Below are positions 15,998-25,371 of a stretch of DNA of 41,332 nucleotides, piece by piece. Position 1 is the stretch's first letter; each line of letters opens with the position of its first letter. The stretch comes from Bacteroidota bacterium (lineage in GTDB: Bacteria > Bacteroidota > Bacteroidia > Flavobacteriales > Flavobacteriaceae), in the NCBI GenBank assembly GCA_023434025.1, contig JAEYTL010000001.1, forward strand, positions 1 to 41,332, in the 5' to 3' direction. The notes below the pieces were generated by a model. That model was not told the origin of the DNA, made no database searches, and saw only the letters and a list, made by a program, of their open reading frames with translations. The position numbers and the translations under genes were made by a program.

Positions 15998-16861
15998 ATG
16001 GTACAATACAATCCCAAAGACTGGATTACCTTTATCTTTCGGTTTCACAAATCGGATACCTTCCGGAAGTTGATTCCGATGATGATTTTTATCGGGTTTT
16101 ACACCTATGGTGTTGGTTATCTGGAAATCGTTTACTGGAAGTTATCGGAAAAAAGCCATTTAAGCAATATCACCATTATGCACAGTATGCTGGGGTTTGT
16201 GATTTCACTGCTCCTGGTTTTCAGAACCAATACCGCTTATGACCGTTGGTGGGAAGGCAGAAAACTATGGGGTTCACTGGTTAATAACAGCCGAAACCTG
16301 GCAATAAAGCTGCGGGTGATTTTAAATGATGAAAGTGACAGGGCTTATTTCAGGAAACTCATTCCCGGCTATGCTTCTATTTTGAGCAAGCATTTAATAA
16401 ACGTGGAAACCGGCAAACAACTCTACGAAGATGTCGATCTGGAAATTGACCACCACAAGCACAAGCCCAATCAGTTGGGCAAAATGCTGTTTCAAAAAAT
16501 CAATGACCTGTATGAACAAAAAAAAATTACCGGAGATCAATTGATTATTCTGAACCATGAGATCATGTCTTTCTCCGAAATCTGCGGAGCGTGTGAACGG
16601 ATTAAAAATACCCCTATTCCCTACTCTTACAGTGCTTTTATCAAAAAATTCATCTTCTTCTATGTCATGACACTACCGTTTGGCTATGTGTTCAGCCTGG
16701 GCTATTACTCTATTCCGGTGGTTATTTTTATTTTTTACGTCCTGGCGAGTCTGGAACTGATTGCGGAGGAAATCGAAGACCCGTTTGGCTTTGATGCCAA
16801 CGATCTTCCCATCGAAAAAATTGCTTCCAATATTAAAAAACACGTGGAAGAAATCCTTTAA
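15998..16861 (+). CDS. Bestrophin-like anion channel family protein
   Basis: This 287-residue membrane protein carries the bacterial bestrophin (UPF0187) signature: RTNTAYDRWWEGRKLWG in the first third, followed by NNSRNLA. About four membrane helices are seen, with LPFGYVFSLGYYSIPVV in the second half, and IEDPFGFDANDLP near the end is the conserved acidic segment. Structurally characterised homologues are pentameric ion channels. The start at 15998 (MVQYNPKDW) is chosen because a -7-like TACATTTA at 15944-15951 lies inside the longer frame from 15902. Confidence 0.9.
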   Translation: MVQYNPKDWITFIFRFHKSDTFRKLIPMMIFIGFYTYGVGYLEIVYWKLSEKSHLSNITIMHSMLGFVISLLLVFRTNTAYDRWWEGRKLWGSLVNNSRNLAIKLRVILNDESDRAYFRKLIPGYASILSKHLINVETGKQLYEDVDLEIDHHKHKPNQLGKMLFQKINDLYEQKKITGDQLIILNHEIMSFSEICGACERIKNTPIPYSYSAFIKKFIFFYVMTLPFGYVFSLGYYSIPVVIFIFYVLASLELIAEEIEDPFGFDANDLPIEKIASNIKKHVEEIL

Positions 16862-17028
16862 ACAACAATAATAAAGTTATTTTTGAGTTACTTAACGATA
16901 AAACCATGTTTTTAAACGATTTTATTTTTCTATCTCAATACCGGCATTTAGTTTAGCAACATCAAATAAAAGCTTGCCCGGCCTTTGTTTGAAAAGATCC
17001 CAAGTCTAACACATAAAACTTAACCAAG

Positions 17029-17556
17029 ATGAAAAAAATTACATTTGTAATTTTCACTGCTTTTCTGGCAATTAACTGTAGTAAAGACGATTCGTACAAC
17101 GAAGAAGATACGAATATTGCCCTGCTTTCTACTCCTATCAATACTGCTTTAAAATCGGAGGTTAAATACGACATCGTGGATGATCAATTCAAACGAATTG
17201 GTGAATTATCCATGTATCACGATGAAACCACCATTTACATGATTTATAAAACAAATGACAACATCACGGTAACAGAAACCGATTTGTATTTCGGAACCTT
17301 TTCAAAAATTCCGAAAAGCAGGGATGAAAATGACATCACCCCCTCTTACCGATATAAAACCGCTTCACAACAAACGGAAAATATATTCGGTATAGAGAAA
17401 AAAGATTTGAAATTTGACAAAAACGGCTGTGTTTATATAGCGGCCTATTTCAAGTTTACAGATACGGTTTCCGCAGAAAGTAAACCGGCAGTAAGTATTT
17501 CCCAAATCTTGCCCGGCAGCGAAAAACTACCTTATTTTCTGTATTGCATCAACTAA
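17029..17556 (+). CDS. Hypothetical lipoprotein
   Basis: This 175-residue protein has a lipoprotein signal with lipobox AINC (Cys at 17) followed by SKDD, a typical outer-membrane export-type acidic context in Bacteroidota. The mature part is rich in beta-strand-forming residues and has no motif I recognise. It has a single internal Cys (NGCVYIAAYF) and another near the C-terminus (FLYCIN). No promoter of good quality is visible. It stands alone, with a terminator-like hairpin after it. Confidence 0.75.
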   Translation: MKKITFVIFTAFLAINCSKDDSYNEEDTNIALLSTPINTALKSEVKYDIVDDQFKRIGELSMYHDETTIYMIYKTNDNITVTETDLYFGTFSKIPKSRDENDITPSYRYKTASQQTENIFGIEKKDLKFDKNGCVYIAAYFKFTDTVSAESKPAVSISQILPGSEKLPYFLYCIN

Positions 17557-17579
17557 AATCATTGTTGAAAATTGGTCTT

Positions 17580-17613
17580 AAAAAGGTTGCTGATATAAAG
17601 TGGCCTTTTTTAA
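17580..17613 (+). terminator. Probable terminator after the lipoprotein gene
   Basis: AAAAAGG and CCTTTTT flank a 17-base internal segment and the right arm runs into a T-run. The 7-base stem with a large loop is modest, but its place just after the stop codon supports a terminator. Confidence 0.5.
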
Positions 17614-17860
17614 TTTTAAATTATGAAGTAATTTTAAACTTTCTGATGGCATTAATCCGAGACTGAAAGCCGAACTGAGCAAAGGTAAAAGCAACTTTTC
17701 CTGATTTTACCTTTTTGCATGTTATAATAAGAACCACAAGGTAAAAAAACAGGTGCCCCGAGCGAAGCAAACAGACGAAGTAAAATATAGGAAAAAAGAC
17801 CGTTTTGCCGCTAATTGAAAAAAGTTTAAACCTCTTCTATGCAAAAAGTATTTCATTGAT
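17614..17860. other. Gene-free region with a long imperfect hairpin
   Basis: No reading frame of note is present. GCAAAGGTAAAA (17679-17690) and TTTTACCTTTTTGC (17705-17718) form a 12-base stem with a two-base bulge and a 14-base loop. The left arm contains a minus-strand TACCTTTG (17680-17687), which equals the -7 consensus. A GC-richer segment follows (17752-17782). The region could hold a small RNA or a repeat of the kind scattered in flavobacterial genomes, but nothing here proves transcription. Confidence 0.3.
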
Positions 17861-17868
17861 TATCTTTG
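17861..17868 (+). promoter_or_regulatory. pheT promoter -7 element
   Basis: TATCTTTG followed by CC is an exact Bacteroidota -7 box, placed 23 bases before the pheT ATG and giving a very short leader. No clear -33 TTG is seen at the right distance. Confidence 0.6.
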
Positions 17869-17891
17869 CCACCTTTAAAAGCTCATAGAAA

Positions 17892-20312
17892 ATGCGTATC
17901 TCATACAATTGGCTCAAACAATTTATCAAATTAGATTCATCTTCAGAAGAAACAGCTGCTTTGCTAACTGATTTAGGGTTAGAAGTAGAAGTGGTTGAAA
18001 AATACCAATCCGTAAAAGGCGGTTTGGAAGGTATCGTGGTTGGCGAAGTAAAAACGTGCGTACAACATCCTGATGCCGACCGTTTAAAAGTTACTACGGT
18101 GGATCTGGGCGACGGAAATCCGGTTCAGATTGTATGCGGTGCTCCCAATGTGGGGGTAGGACAAAAAGTGCCTGTAGCCACTATTGGGACTATTTTATTT
18201 GACAAAGACGGAAATGAGTTTCAAATTAAAAAAGGAAAAATACGCGGGCAGGAAAGTCATGGAATGATTTGTGCTGAAGACGAATTAGGTTTGGGCGAAA
18301 GCCATGACGGAATTATGATTTTAGACGCTTCATTAAAAGCCGGAACCCCGTTTGCCAAAGTGATGAACATTGAAAATGATGAAGTTTTTGAAATCGGTTT
18401 AACCCCAAACAGAGCCGATGCCATGTCGCACTGGGGAGTTGCCAGGGATTTGCGTGCCGGACTGGTTCAGAAAAATGTACATCCGGAATTGATTACCCCT
18501 TCTGTAACCAGTTTCAGAGTAGATAAAAGAACATTTAAAATTGATGCTGAAGTAAAAGATATTAAACTGGCTCCCCGTTATTGTGGGGTTACAATTTCCG
18601 GAATTACCGTAAAACCATCTCCGGACTGGTTACAAAATCGCTTAAAAGCGATAGGACTGACACCTAAAAACAATATTGTTGATGCTACCAATTATGTTTT
18701 ACACGAATTAGGACAGCCGCTTCACGCTTTTGACGCGAATAAAATCAACGGAAAAATTATTGTAAAAACAGTTGAAAACGGGACTAAATTTAAGACATTA
18801 GATGATGTAGAACGCATTTTGCACGAAGAAGACCTTATGATTTGTGACGAAAAAGGTCCGCTTTGTATTGCCGGTATTTTTGGCGGAAAAAATTCAGGTG
18901 TAACCGAAAATACGACCAATATCTTTTTAGAAAGTGCCTATTTTAACCCGGTTTCCATCCGTAAAACAGCCAAACGACACGGTTTGAGTACCGATGCTTC
19001 GTTCCGGTTTGAACGCGGAATCGATCCTACTATTACAGAATACGCCTTGAAAAGAGCAGCCATTTTAATCAAAGAAATTGCCGGTGGCGAAATAACCTCT
19101 GATATCATCGACATTTATCAAAAGAAAATCGAAGATTTTACTGTTCTGTTAAACTTTAATAAAGTAAATAAAATTATTGGCCAGGAAATACCCAAAGAAA
19201 CCATCAAGAAAATTTTGGTTTCCTTAGACATAAAGGTAAATAGTGTTTCTGACGCCGGTTTAGGTTTGACAATTCCGGCTTACAGGGTTGATGTTCAGAG
19301 GGAGATTGATGTGATCGAAGAAATTTTACGGGTCTATGGTTACAACAATGTACAGTTTTCCAAAAAACTGAATGCAACCGTTGCCAATTCGGGTAGAACA
19401 GAAGATTACAAAGTGCAAAACATTGTTGCTTCGCACCTGAATTCCTTAAGCTTTCATGAAATGATGGCCAATTCGCTCACCACACCGGATTATGTTAAAC
19501 TATCACAAAAACTGAAAGAGGAATTCAATGTGATGATGCTGAATCCGTTGAGCAATGATTTATCGGCAATGCGGCAATCGCTGCTGTTCTCCGGTTTAGA
19601 AGCCGTTTCCTATAACATCAACCGCAGAAACAGCGATTTAAAACTATTTGAATTTGGCAAAAGCTATCATAAAATGCCTTCGGGTTACGAAGAGAACAAA
19701 CACCTTTCTTTGTTTGTAACCGGTAAACGCCTGCCAGAAATCTGGACAGCTCAGCAAAAGTCGAGTGATTTCTTTTTGTTTAAAGGATATGTTCAATCCA
19801 TTTTAAACCGTCTTTCGTTTGGAAAAACAAATACCATTCCGGTCTTAAATGATGTATTCAACGAAGGCACGGCCCTGGCTGTTGGTAACGATGTGCTGGT
19901 TGAATTCGGAACAGTAAAAAAATCAATCCTGAAACATTTCGATATCAAACAGGATGTTTTTTATGCCGATTTTAACTGGAACCTGATTTTAAAGATGATT
20001 TCCAATAAAATTAAGTTTCAGGATATTCCAAAATACCCGGAAGTCAGAAGAGACCTGTCTTTGTTATTGGATCAGCGTGTTACATTTGACAATTTATATG
20101 CTATTGCCCGTCAAACAGAGAAAATCCTGTTAAAAGACATTAGCTTGTTTGATGTGTATGAAGGACAAAATCTTCCTGAAGGAAAGAAATCATATGCCCT
20201 GAGCTTTATCATTCAAGATACAACCAAAACCCTGACAGACGAACAGATCGATAAAATCATGCACAAACTGCAGCAAAATTTTGAAAAGGAATTGGGAGCT
20301 GTTTTGCGATAA
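17892..20312 (+). CDS. pheT: Phenylalanine-tRNA ligase beta subunit
   Basis: This 806-residue protein has the full PheT layout: an N-terminal segment (MRISYNWLKQF), an EMAP-like tRNA-binding domain at about 40-150 (VGEVKTCVQHPDADRLKV), the B3/B4 and B5 domains, a catalytic-like core (SFRFERGIDP in the middle) and a C-terminal ferredoxin-fold anticodon-binding domain (YPEVRRDLSLLL). It pairs with PheS to charge tRNA-Phe in the cytoplasm. pheS is not next to it, so the two subunit genes are separate here. The length matches the family. Confidence 0.97.
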   Translation: MRISYNWLKQFIKLDSSSEETAALLTDLGLEVEVVEKYQSVKGGLEGIVVGEVKTCVQHPDADRLKVTTVDLGDGNPVQIVCGAPNVGVGQKVPVATIGTILFDKDGNEFQIKKGKIRGQESHGMICAEDELGLGESHDGIMILDASLKAGTPFAKVMNIENDEVFEIGLTPNRADAMSHWGVARDLRAGLVQKNVHPELITPSVTSFRVDKRTFKIDAEVKDIKLAPRYCGVTISGITVKPSPDWLQNRLKAIGLTPKNNIVDATNYVLHELGQPLHAFDANKINGKIIVKTVENGTKFKTLDDVERILHEEDLMICDEKGPLCIAGIFGGKNSGVTENTTNIFLESAYFNPVSIRKTAKRHGLSTDASFRFERGIDPTITEYALKRAAILIKEIAGGEITSDIIDIYQKKIEDFTVLLNFNKVNKIIGQEIPKETIKKILVSLDIKVNSVSDAGLGLTIPAYRVDVQREIDVIEEILRVYGYNNVQFSKKLNATVANSGRTEDYKVQNIVASHLNSLSFHEMMANSLTTPDYVKLSQKLKEEFNVMMLNPLSNDLSAMRQSLLFSGLEAVSYNINRRNSDLKLFEFGKSYHKMPSGYEENKHLSLFVTGKRLPEIWTAQQKSSDFFLFKGYVQSILNRLSFGKTNTIPVLNDVFNEGTALAVGNDVLVEFGTVKKSILKHFDIKQDVFYADFNWNLILKMISNKIKFQDIPKYPEVRRDLSLLLDQRVTFDNLYAIARQTEKILLKDISLFDVYEGQNLPEGKKSYALSFIIQDTTKTLTDEQIDKIMHKLQQNFEKELGAVLR

Positions 20313-20385
20313 AACTGTATAACTTTTGGTTAAATAAAGAATTATCTTTATGCAATCTGAAAAAAATTTAAGTTTGTTTTACAGG

Positions 20386-20420
20386 AAAAGACCATGAAGG
20401 TAAACTTCATGGTCTTTTTG
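20386..20420 (+). terminator. Strong terminator after pheT
   Basis: AAAGACCATGAAG and CTTCATGGTCTTT form a 13-base perfect stem with a five-base loop and a following T-run. It lies 74 bases after the pheT stop and 25 bases before the convergent fasciclin gene ends, so it may serve both. Confidence 0.9.
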
Positions 20421-20444
20421 CTTTTACTAAGTATCCGTTTTATT

Positions 20445-21014
20445 TTAAGACTTAGGTGTAACCACAGCATCAATCACATGAATCACTCCGTTTGATTGGT
20501 TCACATCAGCGATTGTAACTTTTGATTTTCCACCATTTTCATCCAGCAGGATAACGTCTTTACCACTAAGTGTTGCATATAATTTTCCGCCGCTCACCGT
20601 TTTGAACTCAGCCTTACCTTTACCAGCTTTAATGGCCGCTACAACATCGGCCGCACTAAACTTTCCGGCCAAAACATGGTAGGTTAAAATTGTTTGTAAG
20701 GTTTTCAGGTTTTCCGGCTTCAAAAGGGTTTCAACCGTTCCTTTCGGCAATTTGTCAAAAGCAGCATTTGTAGGGGCAAAAACCGTAAATGGGCCTTTAC
20801 CCTGCAACGTTTCTACTAAACCGGCGGCTTTTACCGCAGCAACCAAGATAGTGTGATCTTTTGAATTCACGGCATTTTCAACAATGTTCTTGCTCGGATA
20901 CATTGGTGCTCCACCTACCTGAACCGTTTTCTCTTTGGTCTGTGCAAAAGTTGACGTTCCGACAATCATTGCAAAAGCAACTACTAAAGTTGCCCATCTT
21001 CTTTGTGTTTTCAT
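20445..21014 (-). CDS. Secreted fasciclin-domain protein
   Basis: The protein is 189 residues from the ATG at 21014 (MKTQRRWATLVVAFAMIVGTSTFA is a signal peptide). The frame extends to 21089 but adds residues ahead of the signal. One FAS1 domain covers about residues 50-188: TVFAPTNAAFDKLPKG is the H1 motif, TYHVLAGKF the central YH motif, and GVIHVIDAVVTP the H2 end. FAS1 domains mediate adhesion or binding; single-domain secreted forms in bacteria are poorly understood. Confidence 0.93.
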   Translation of the reverse strand: MKTQRRWATLVVAFAMIVGTSTFAQTKEKTVQVGGAPMYPSKNIVENAVNSKDHTILVAAVKAAGLVETLQGKGPFTVFAPTNAAFDKLPKGTVETLLKPENLKTLQTILTYHVLAGKFSAADVVAAIKAGKGKAEFKTVSGGKLYATLSGKDVILLDENGGKSKVTIADVNQSNGVIHVIDAVVTPKS

Positions 21015-21089
21015 AGTAATTTTTTTTTTGTTATACTGTGAATTACGAATCAAATCTGGGCGTAGTTTTAAAAAAGGTTTTTTTAACAC

Positions 21090-21336
21090 AATTTTAATAA
21101 TTGGAAGAACTGCGAAAAGAAATTAAACACTTCATGAAGATTCTGCATCAAATCACCCACAAAGATGACAAGCAACCAAAGAAATACCAATAGCTTTGTC
21201 TCTTTTTCAGTCGCTATTATAACTGAGCTCACTTTTCATCTTAAATCACCGGCTAAACATGATAATAGCTTTTCCTGTAGAAAAGCCGGTAATGATAGAA
21301 TAAAATGACCTGTTGGATACGACTAACTTATAAATC
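21090..21336. other. Gene-free region with a nested hairpin
   Basis: No gene is seen in this stretch. CCGGCT (21250-21255) pairs with AGCCGG (21284-21289), and inside it GCTTTTC (21268-21274) pairs with GAAAAGC (21280-21286), so two alternative hairpins compete for the same right arm. No T-run follows. The plus strand has TAGCTTTG at 21191-21198 that fits the -7 consensus but leads to no reading frame. Confidence 0.3.
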
Positions 21337-21370
21337 AAAAAGGTCTATTGAAGTTCAATAAACCTTTTTA
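21337..21370 (-). terminator. Terminator after the symporter gene
   Basis: AAAAAGGT-C-TATTG and CAATA-A-ACCTTTTT form a long stem with one mismatch and a short loop. On the minus strand it comes 20 bases after the symporter stop and ends in a T-run, so it should end the aroC-symporter message. Confidence 0.8.
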
Positions 21371-21390
21371 AATTCAAAACGGTATAAAAA

Positions 21391-22662
21391 TTATTTTTCC
21401 GGATCGTGCAATTTGCCAACCGAACTGGCCACTACCGTAGAAACAGTAGCGTCACTGGTAACATTCACCACTGTCCGGCACATATCGAGCGGTCTGTCTA
21501 TCGCAAAAATCAAGGCTAATCCTGCTTCAGGAATTCCGGCCTGTCCCAATACAATGACAAGCATGACCATTCCGGCACTGGGAACGGCAGCTGAGCCAAT
21601 TGATGCTAAAGTAGCCGTTACAATAATCATCAATTGCGTCTGTAAATCCAACGGGATTCCCATGGCCTGAGCAATAAACACAGCGGCAACCGCCTGGTAC
21701 AAGCTGGTGCCATCCATATTTACGGTAGCTCCCAATGGTAAAACAAAGCTGGATACTTCTTCGTCAACCCCCACATGTTCGGTCACTCGCTCCATTGTAA
21801 CCGGCAAAGTAGCAGCACTGGAACTGGTTGAAAAAGCCAGTAACTGAGCAGGCGAAACAGCTTTAAAAAATTTAACCGGCGAATATTTAGCCAATGTGAC
21901 CAGCAAAGCCGGATATATTACAAAGGTCATGATTGTTAACCCCAATATTACCGTTAACGCATAAACCAACAACGCATTTAAGGTCGAAAAATCAGGAATT
22001 TCAACCATTAAAGCCGCCATCAGGGCAAAAACACCTACAGGGGAAAACAGCATGATAATATCAATGATTTTCAGAATCACATCATTTAATCCTTTGAAAA
22101 AATCAATCACCGGTTTGGCCTTGCTTTCCTCGATTAAAATCAATCCGATTCCTATGAGAATCACAAATAAAATTACCTGTAGCATCGAAGCATTATCGGT
22201 CATGGCCATAAAAAAATTTTCCGGCACTACATCTACCAGAGGCTGCAACGGACCACTGTTCTTAGCGTTTTCTGCCAATTCAATCTTTTGGGCGGCATCA
22301 CCGGCAAAATTTTCCAACAGGCTTTTGCGGGACTCATCATTAATATAATCTCCGGGTTTAATTAAATTGGCTAATACCAGTCCGACAGAAACAGCGGTAA
22401 CAGTTGTAAATAAGTACAAAGCTACAGTTCGTCCGCCCAATTTAGACAACTTAGAAATATCTTTCAAGTCAGACAGCCCGACAATGAGTGAAACCACAAT
22501 TAAAGGTACGGCAATCATCTTGAGCAAGTTGATAAAAATTGCCCCGAAAGGTTTTACCCAATCTACCACAATTTCTTTCAGTTCCATATTTTTCATCAGA
22601 TAGCCAAAAACCAATCCGAGAATCATCCCGATAAGAATTTTCCAGTGTAATGCTAATTTCAT
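21391..22662 (-). CDS. Dicarboxylate/amino acid:cation symporter (DAACS family)
   Basis: This 423-residue inner-membrane protein fits the glutamate/dicarboxylate symporter fold. The serine-rich re-entrant loop AFSTSSSAATLPVT, the TM7 motif TVNMDGTSLYQ (NMDGT) and the HP2/TM8 region with DRPLDMCRTVVNVTSD are all present, the last being the substrate-binding Asp/Arg/Asn segment. It imports glutamate, aspartate or C4-dicarboxylates with Na+ or H+; the Arg in MCRTVVNV favours an acidic side-chain substrate. It follows aroC by 6 bases and shares its transcript. Confidence 0.94.
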   Translation of the reverse strand: MKLALHWKILIGMILGLVFGYLMKNMELKEIVVDWVKPFGAIFINLLKMIAVPLIVVSLIVGLSDLKDISKLSKLGGRTVALYLFTTVTAVSVGLVLANLIKPGDYINDESRKSLLENFAGDAAQKIELAENAKNSGPLQPLVDVVPENFFMAMTDNASMLQVILFVILIGIGLILIEESKAKPVIDFFKGLNDVILKIIDIIMLFSPVGVFALMAALMVEIPDFSTLNALLVYALTVILGLTIMTFVIYPALLVTLAKYSPVKFFKAVSPAQLLAFSTSSSAATLPVTMERVTEHVGVDEEVSSFVLPLGATVNMDGTSLYQAVAAVFIAQAMGIPLDLQTQLMIIVTATLASIGSAAVPSAGMVMLVIVLGQAGIPEAGLALIFAIDRPLDMCRTVVNVTSDATVSTVVASSVGKLHDPEK

Positions 22663-22668
22663 AATTGT

Positions 22669-23730
22669 TTATTTGTATGTTTTCTGTAATAAGTAAAAAT
22701 CGGCCAACACAATAGCCGCCATGGCCTCCACAATCGGTACAGCTCTGGGTACTACACAGGGATCATGACGTCCTTTGCCTTCTAAATCAACAAAGTTACC
22801 GTCTTTATCAATCGTGGTTTGTTTTTGCATAATGGTGGCAACCGGTTTAAATGCGACTCTGAAATAAATATCCATACCGTTGGAAATACCGCCCTGAATA
22901 CCGCCTGATAAATTGGAGACTGTAGAGCCGTCTGCCCTGAACAAATCGTTGTGCTCGCTACCCCGCATTCTGGCTCCGCAGAAACCGCTGCCCAGTTCAA
23001 AACCTTTCACCGCATTGATTGATAACATGGCTTTTCCGAGTTCGGCATGCAGTTTATCAAAAACGGGCTCTCCCAGTCCGACCGGGACATGTTGAATCAC
23101 ACAGGTAACGGTTCCCCCTATCGTATCGCCTTCTTTTCTGACCGAACGGATCAGTGCTTCCATACGGGCTGCTGTTTTTTCATCCGGACAACGTACAGGG
23201 TTACTTTCCGTTTTAGAAAAATCCAGCTCCTGGTAGGGTTTATCGATAAAAATATCACCGACCGAAGAAACAAAAGCATTGATTTTGATCTCCGGAAGAA
23301 TTTGTTTTGCAATAGCACCGGCTACGACCCTGCTGGCTGTTTCACGGGCAGAACTTCTGCCGCCGCCACGGTAATCTCTGATACCGTATTTTTTTTCATA
23401 CGTAAAATCGGCATGGCTTGGCCTGAAAGCCTCTTTGACATGACTGTAATCAGCTGATTTCTGGTTGGTGTTCGGAATAATAAAGCCAATAGGGGTTCCG
23501 GTTGTTTTTCCTTCAAAAATTCCGGATAAAAACTGCACCTCATCCGGTTCTTTACGTTGGGTCACGATGGCAGATTGTCCCGGTTTACGACGAACCATTT
23601 CATGCTGAATAGCTTCAAAGTCCAATAAAATACCGGGAGGACAACCATCAATAATACCGCCTAACGCTTCGCCGTGTGATTCGCCAAAAGTGGTGAGTCT
23701 GAATAAAGTTCCGTAGCTGTTTCCTGCCAT
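22669..23730 (-). CDS. aroC: Chorismate synthase
   Basis: This 353-residue enzyme converts EPSP to chorismate, the last step of the shikimate route, using reduced FMN. The signatures are GESHGEALG at the N-terminus, GGGRSSARETASRV in the middle and GGIQGGISNGMDIYF later. The start is set at 23730 (MAGNSYGTLFRLTTFGESHG); a frame from 23751 adds seven non-conserved residues. A good minus-strand -7 box lies 19 bases upstream. Confidence 0.97.
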   Translation of the reverse strand: MAGNSYGTLFRLTTFGESHGEALGGIIDGCPPGILLDFEAIQHEMVRRKPGQSAIVTQRKEPDEVQFLSGIFEGKTTGTPIGFIIPNTNQKSADYSHVKEAFRPSHADFTYEKKYGIRDYRGGGRSSARETASRVVAGAIAKQILPEIKINAFVSSVGDIFIDKPYQELDFSKTESNPVRCPDEKTAARMEALIRSVRKEGDTIGGTVTCVIQHVPVGLGEPVFDKLHAELGKAMLSINAVKGFELGSGFCGARMRGSEHNDLFRADGSTVSNLSGGIQGGISNGMDIYFRVAFKPVATIMQKQTTIDKDGNFVDLEGKGRHDPCVVPRAVPIVEAMAAIVLADFYLLQKTYK

Positions 23731-23748
23731 TGTATGCTGATGTTTCAA

Positions 23749-23756
23749 CAAAAATA
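23749..23756 (-). promoter_or_regulatory. aroC promoter -7 element
   Basis: TATTTTTG on the minus strand matches TAnnTTTG and lies 18 bases before the aroC ATG, supporting the shorter start and giving a very short leader. Confidence 0.5.
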
Positions 23757-23892
23757 AGTTTTTTCATTAAAACATTACGGATAAAAAAAATATTTGAGTT
23801 CACATAAACATAATATGCCTTTGCTCTTCGTTAACTTTTTGATAAAACACAGCTGAAAAAATGTGTGTTAATTTGTTAAACCTCATTTTTAT

Positions 23893-24723
23893 ATGCTTAA
23901 AAAGAGAAAAATTGAAGTCGTCATTATTTCTGATGTGCATCTCGGAACATTTGGTTGTCACGCAAAAGAGCTATACCATTACCTGTCAACAATCAAACCC
24001 AAGACCCTGATTCTTAACGGTGACATCATTGATATCTGGCAGTTCCGAAAATCCTATTTCCCGAAAGCCCATTTAAAAGTTATCAAAAAAATTATTGATT
24101 TAGCGGCTAAAGGCACCGAAGTATATTATATTACCGGTAATCATGACGAGATGCTCCGCAAATTCAGCGACACCCGAATCGGCAATTTTTCTATTGTGGA
24201 TAAACTGATTTTAACCTTAGACGACAAACAAGCCTGGATTTTTCACGGAGATGTTTTTGATGCCTCAGTACAGCATTCCAAGTGGATTGCCAAACTTGGC
24301 GGCTGGGGTTACGATTTGCTTATTCTGGCTAACCGTTCCATCAATTGGGTTCTTCAAAAAATGGGTAAAGAGCCCTACTCGTTTTCAAAAAAAATAAAAG
24401 CCAATGTAAAAAAAGCGGTTAAATTCATTTCTGACTTTGAACATACAGCTTCAGAATTAGCCATTGAAAATCATTATGATTATGTGATCTGCGGGCACAT
24501 TCACGAACCGAAAATGACCCGGAAGGTCAATAAAAAAGGGACTACTTTTTATCTGAACTCTGGCGATTGGGTAGAAAACCTCACCGCCTTGGAATACAAT
24601 AAAAAGCGATGGAAATTATATCGTTACGACAAAGATTCCAATATGATTCAGGAAGATTTTTTTGAAATGGAAAGCAAATTGAGTGAACAACTCATCGCTT
24701 CTCTGCTATTTTCCGGCCGATAA
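23893..24723 (+). CDS. LpxH-like metallophosphoesterase (UDP-2,3-diacylglucosamine diphosphatase family)
   Basis: This 276-residue calcineurin-type phosphoesterase has the full set of metal motifs: SDVHLG (D-x-H), NGDIIDIW (GD), TGNHDE (GNHD), FHGDVFD and CGHIHEP (GHxH). The family cleaves UDP-2,3-diacylglucosamine in lipid A synthesis, and relatives in Bacteroidota also fill that role (LpxH or LpxH2). No other lpx genes are adjacent, so the exact substrate is not certain. It is monocistronic, with an aroC promoter region diverging upstream. Confidence 0.88.
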   Translation: MLKKRKIEVVIISDVHLGTFGCHAKELYHYLSTIKPKTLILNGDIIDIWQFRKSYFPKAHLKVIKKIIDLAAKGTEVYYITGNHDEMLRKFSDTRIGNFSIVDKLILTLDDKQAWIFHGDVFDASVQHSKWIAKLGGWGYDLLILANRSINWVLQKMGKEPYSFSKKIKANVKKAVKFISDFEHTASELAIENHYDYVICGHIHEPKMTRKVNKKGTTFYLNSGDWVENLTALEYNKKRWKLYRYDKDSNMIQEDFFEMESKLSEQLIASLLFSGR

Positions 24724-24794
24724 TTTGGTCCGGGTGATTCCATGAATTAACATACTTTAACTTGTTAATCATACGATTTACACAAAGTGTGCGT

Positions 24795-24802
24795 TATCTT
24801 TG
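24795..24802 (+). promoter_or_regulatory. Promoter -7 element of the outer-membrane protein gene
   Basis: TATCTTTG is an exact -7 consensus, 23 bases before the ATG at 24826. The nearest TTG upstream is too far for a standard -33 element. Confidence 0.6.
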
Positions 24803-24825
24803 TAAAAATCTAAAACAAAATTAAA

Positions 24826-25320
24826 ATGAAAAAAGTACTTTTATCAACCATGATGGTTTTTGGTTTTGCCTTGAGTACTAATGCTCAGGAAATTTCTAAG
24901 AATGCAATTGGTTTACGATTAGGAGACAATGATGGTTTTGGAGGAGAGGTATCTTATCAAAGGGGACTTTCCGGCAACAACCGTCTGGAATTTGATTTAG
25001 GCTGGCGAAACAGCAGAAACTGGGACGGCTACAAATTAGTAGGCCTTTATCAATGGGTATGGAACATTGAAGGTGGTTTTAACTGGTACGCCGGTGCCGG
25101 TGCCGGTATCGGAAGCTGGAACCATAAATACGGCCCAAATAATGCTTATGATGAAAGCGGCACTTATGTTTTAGCGGCCGGTGACATTGGTATTGAGTAT
25201 AATTTTGATTTTCCGTTGCTGATCTCGCTCGATTTCCGACCTGAGTTTTATATCGGAGACGGATACCGGAACAATAACTTTGGACCGGACATCGCCCTTG
25301 GTGTGCGTTATCAATTTTAA
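24826..25320 (+). CDS. Small outer-membrane beta-barrel protein
   Basis: This 164-residue protein has a signal peptide (MKKVLLSTMMVFGFALSTNA). The mature part consists of amphipathic strands rich in Gly, Trp, Tyr and Asn, and it ends in GVRYQF, the C-terminal aromatic signal recognised for outer-membrane barrel assembly. Eight strands are plausible, as in small OmpA/OmpW-like barrels. No specific function can be named. Confidence 0.85.
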   Translation: MKKVLLSTMMVFGFALSTNAQEISKNAIGLRLGDNDGFGGEVSYQRGLSGNNRLEFDLGWRNSRNWDGYKLVGLYQWVWNIEGGFNWYAGAGAGIGSWNHKYGPNNAYDESGTYVLAAGDIGIEYNFDFPLLISLDFRPEFYIGDGYRNNNFGPDIALGVRYQF

Positions 25321-25342
25321 AAAAAGCAGATTTATTTTACAG

Positions 25343-25371
25343 AAAAACGTCCCTTTCGGGACGTTTTTTTT
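25343..25371. terminator. Bidirectional terminator between convergent genes
   Basis: AAAACGTCCC, loop TTTC and GGGACGTTTT form a perfect 10-base stem followed by a T-run. On the opposite strand it overlaps the stop of the PrcB-like gene, so it can end both messages. Confidence 0.9.

Noticed and set aside
20313..20385. Promoter-like TATCTTTA between pheT and its terminator, possibly a small RNA
   Set aside because: The match to the -7 box is incomplete, the -33 spacing is wrong and the following terminator is explained by pheT.
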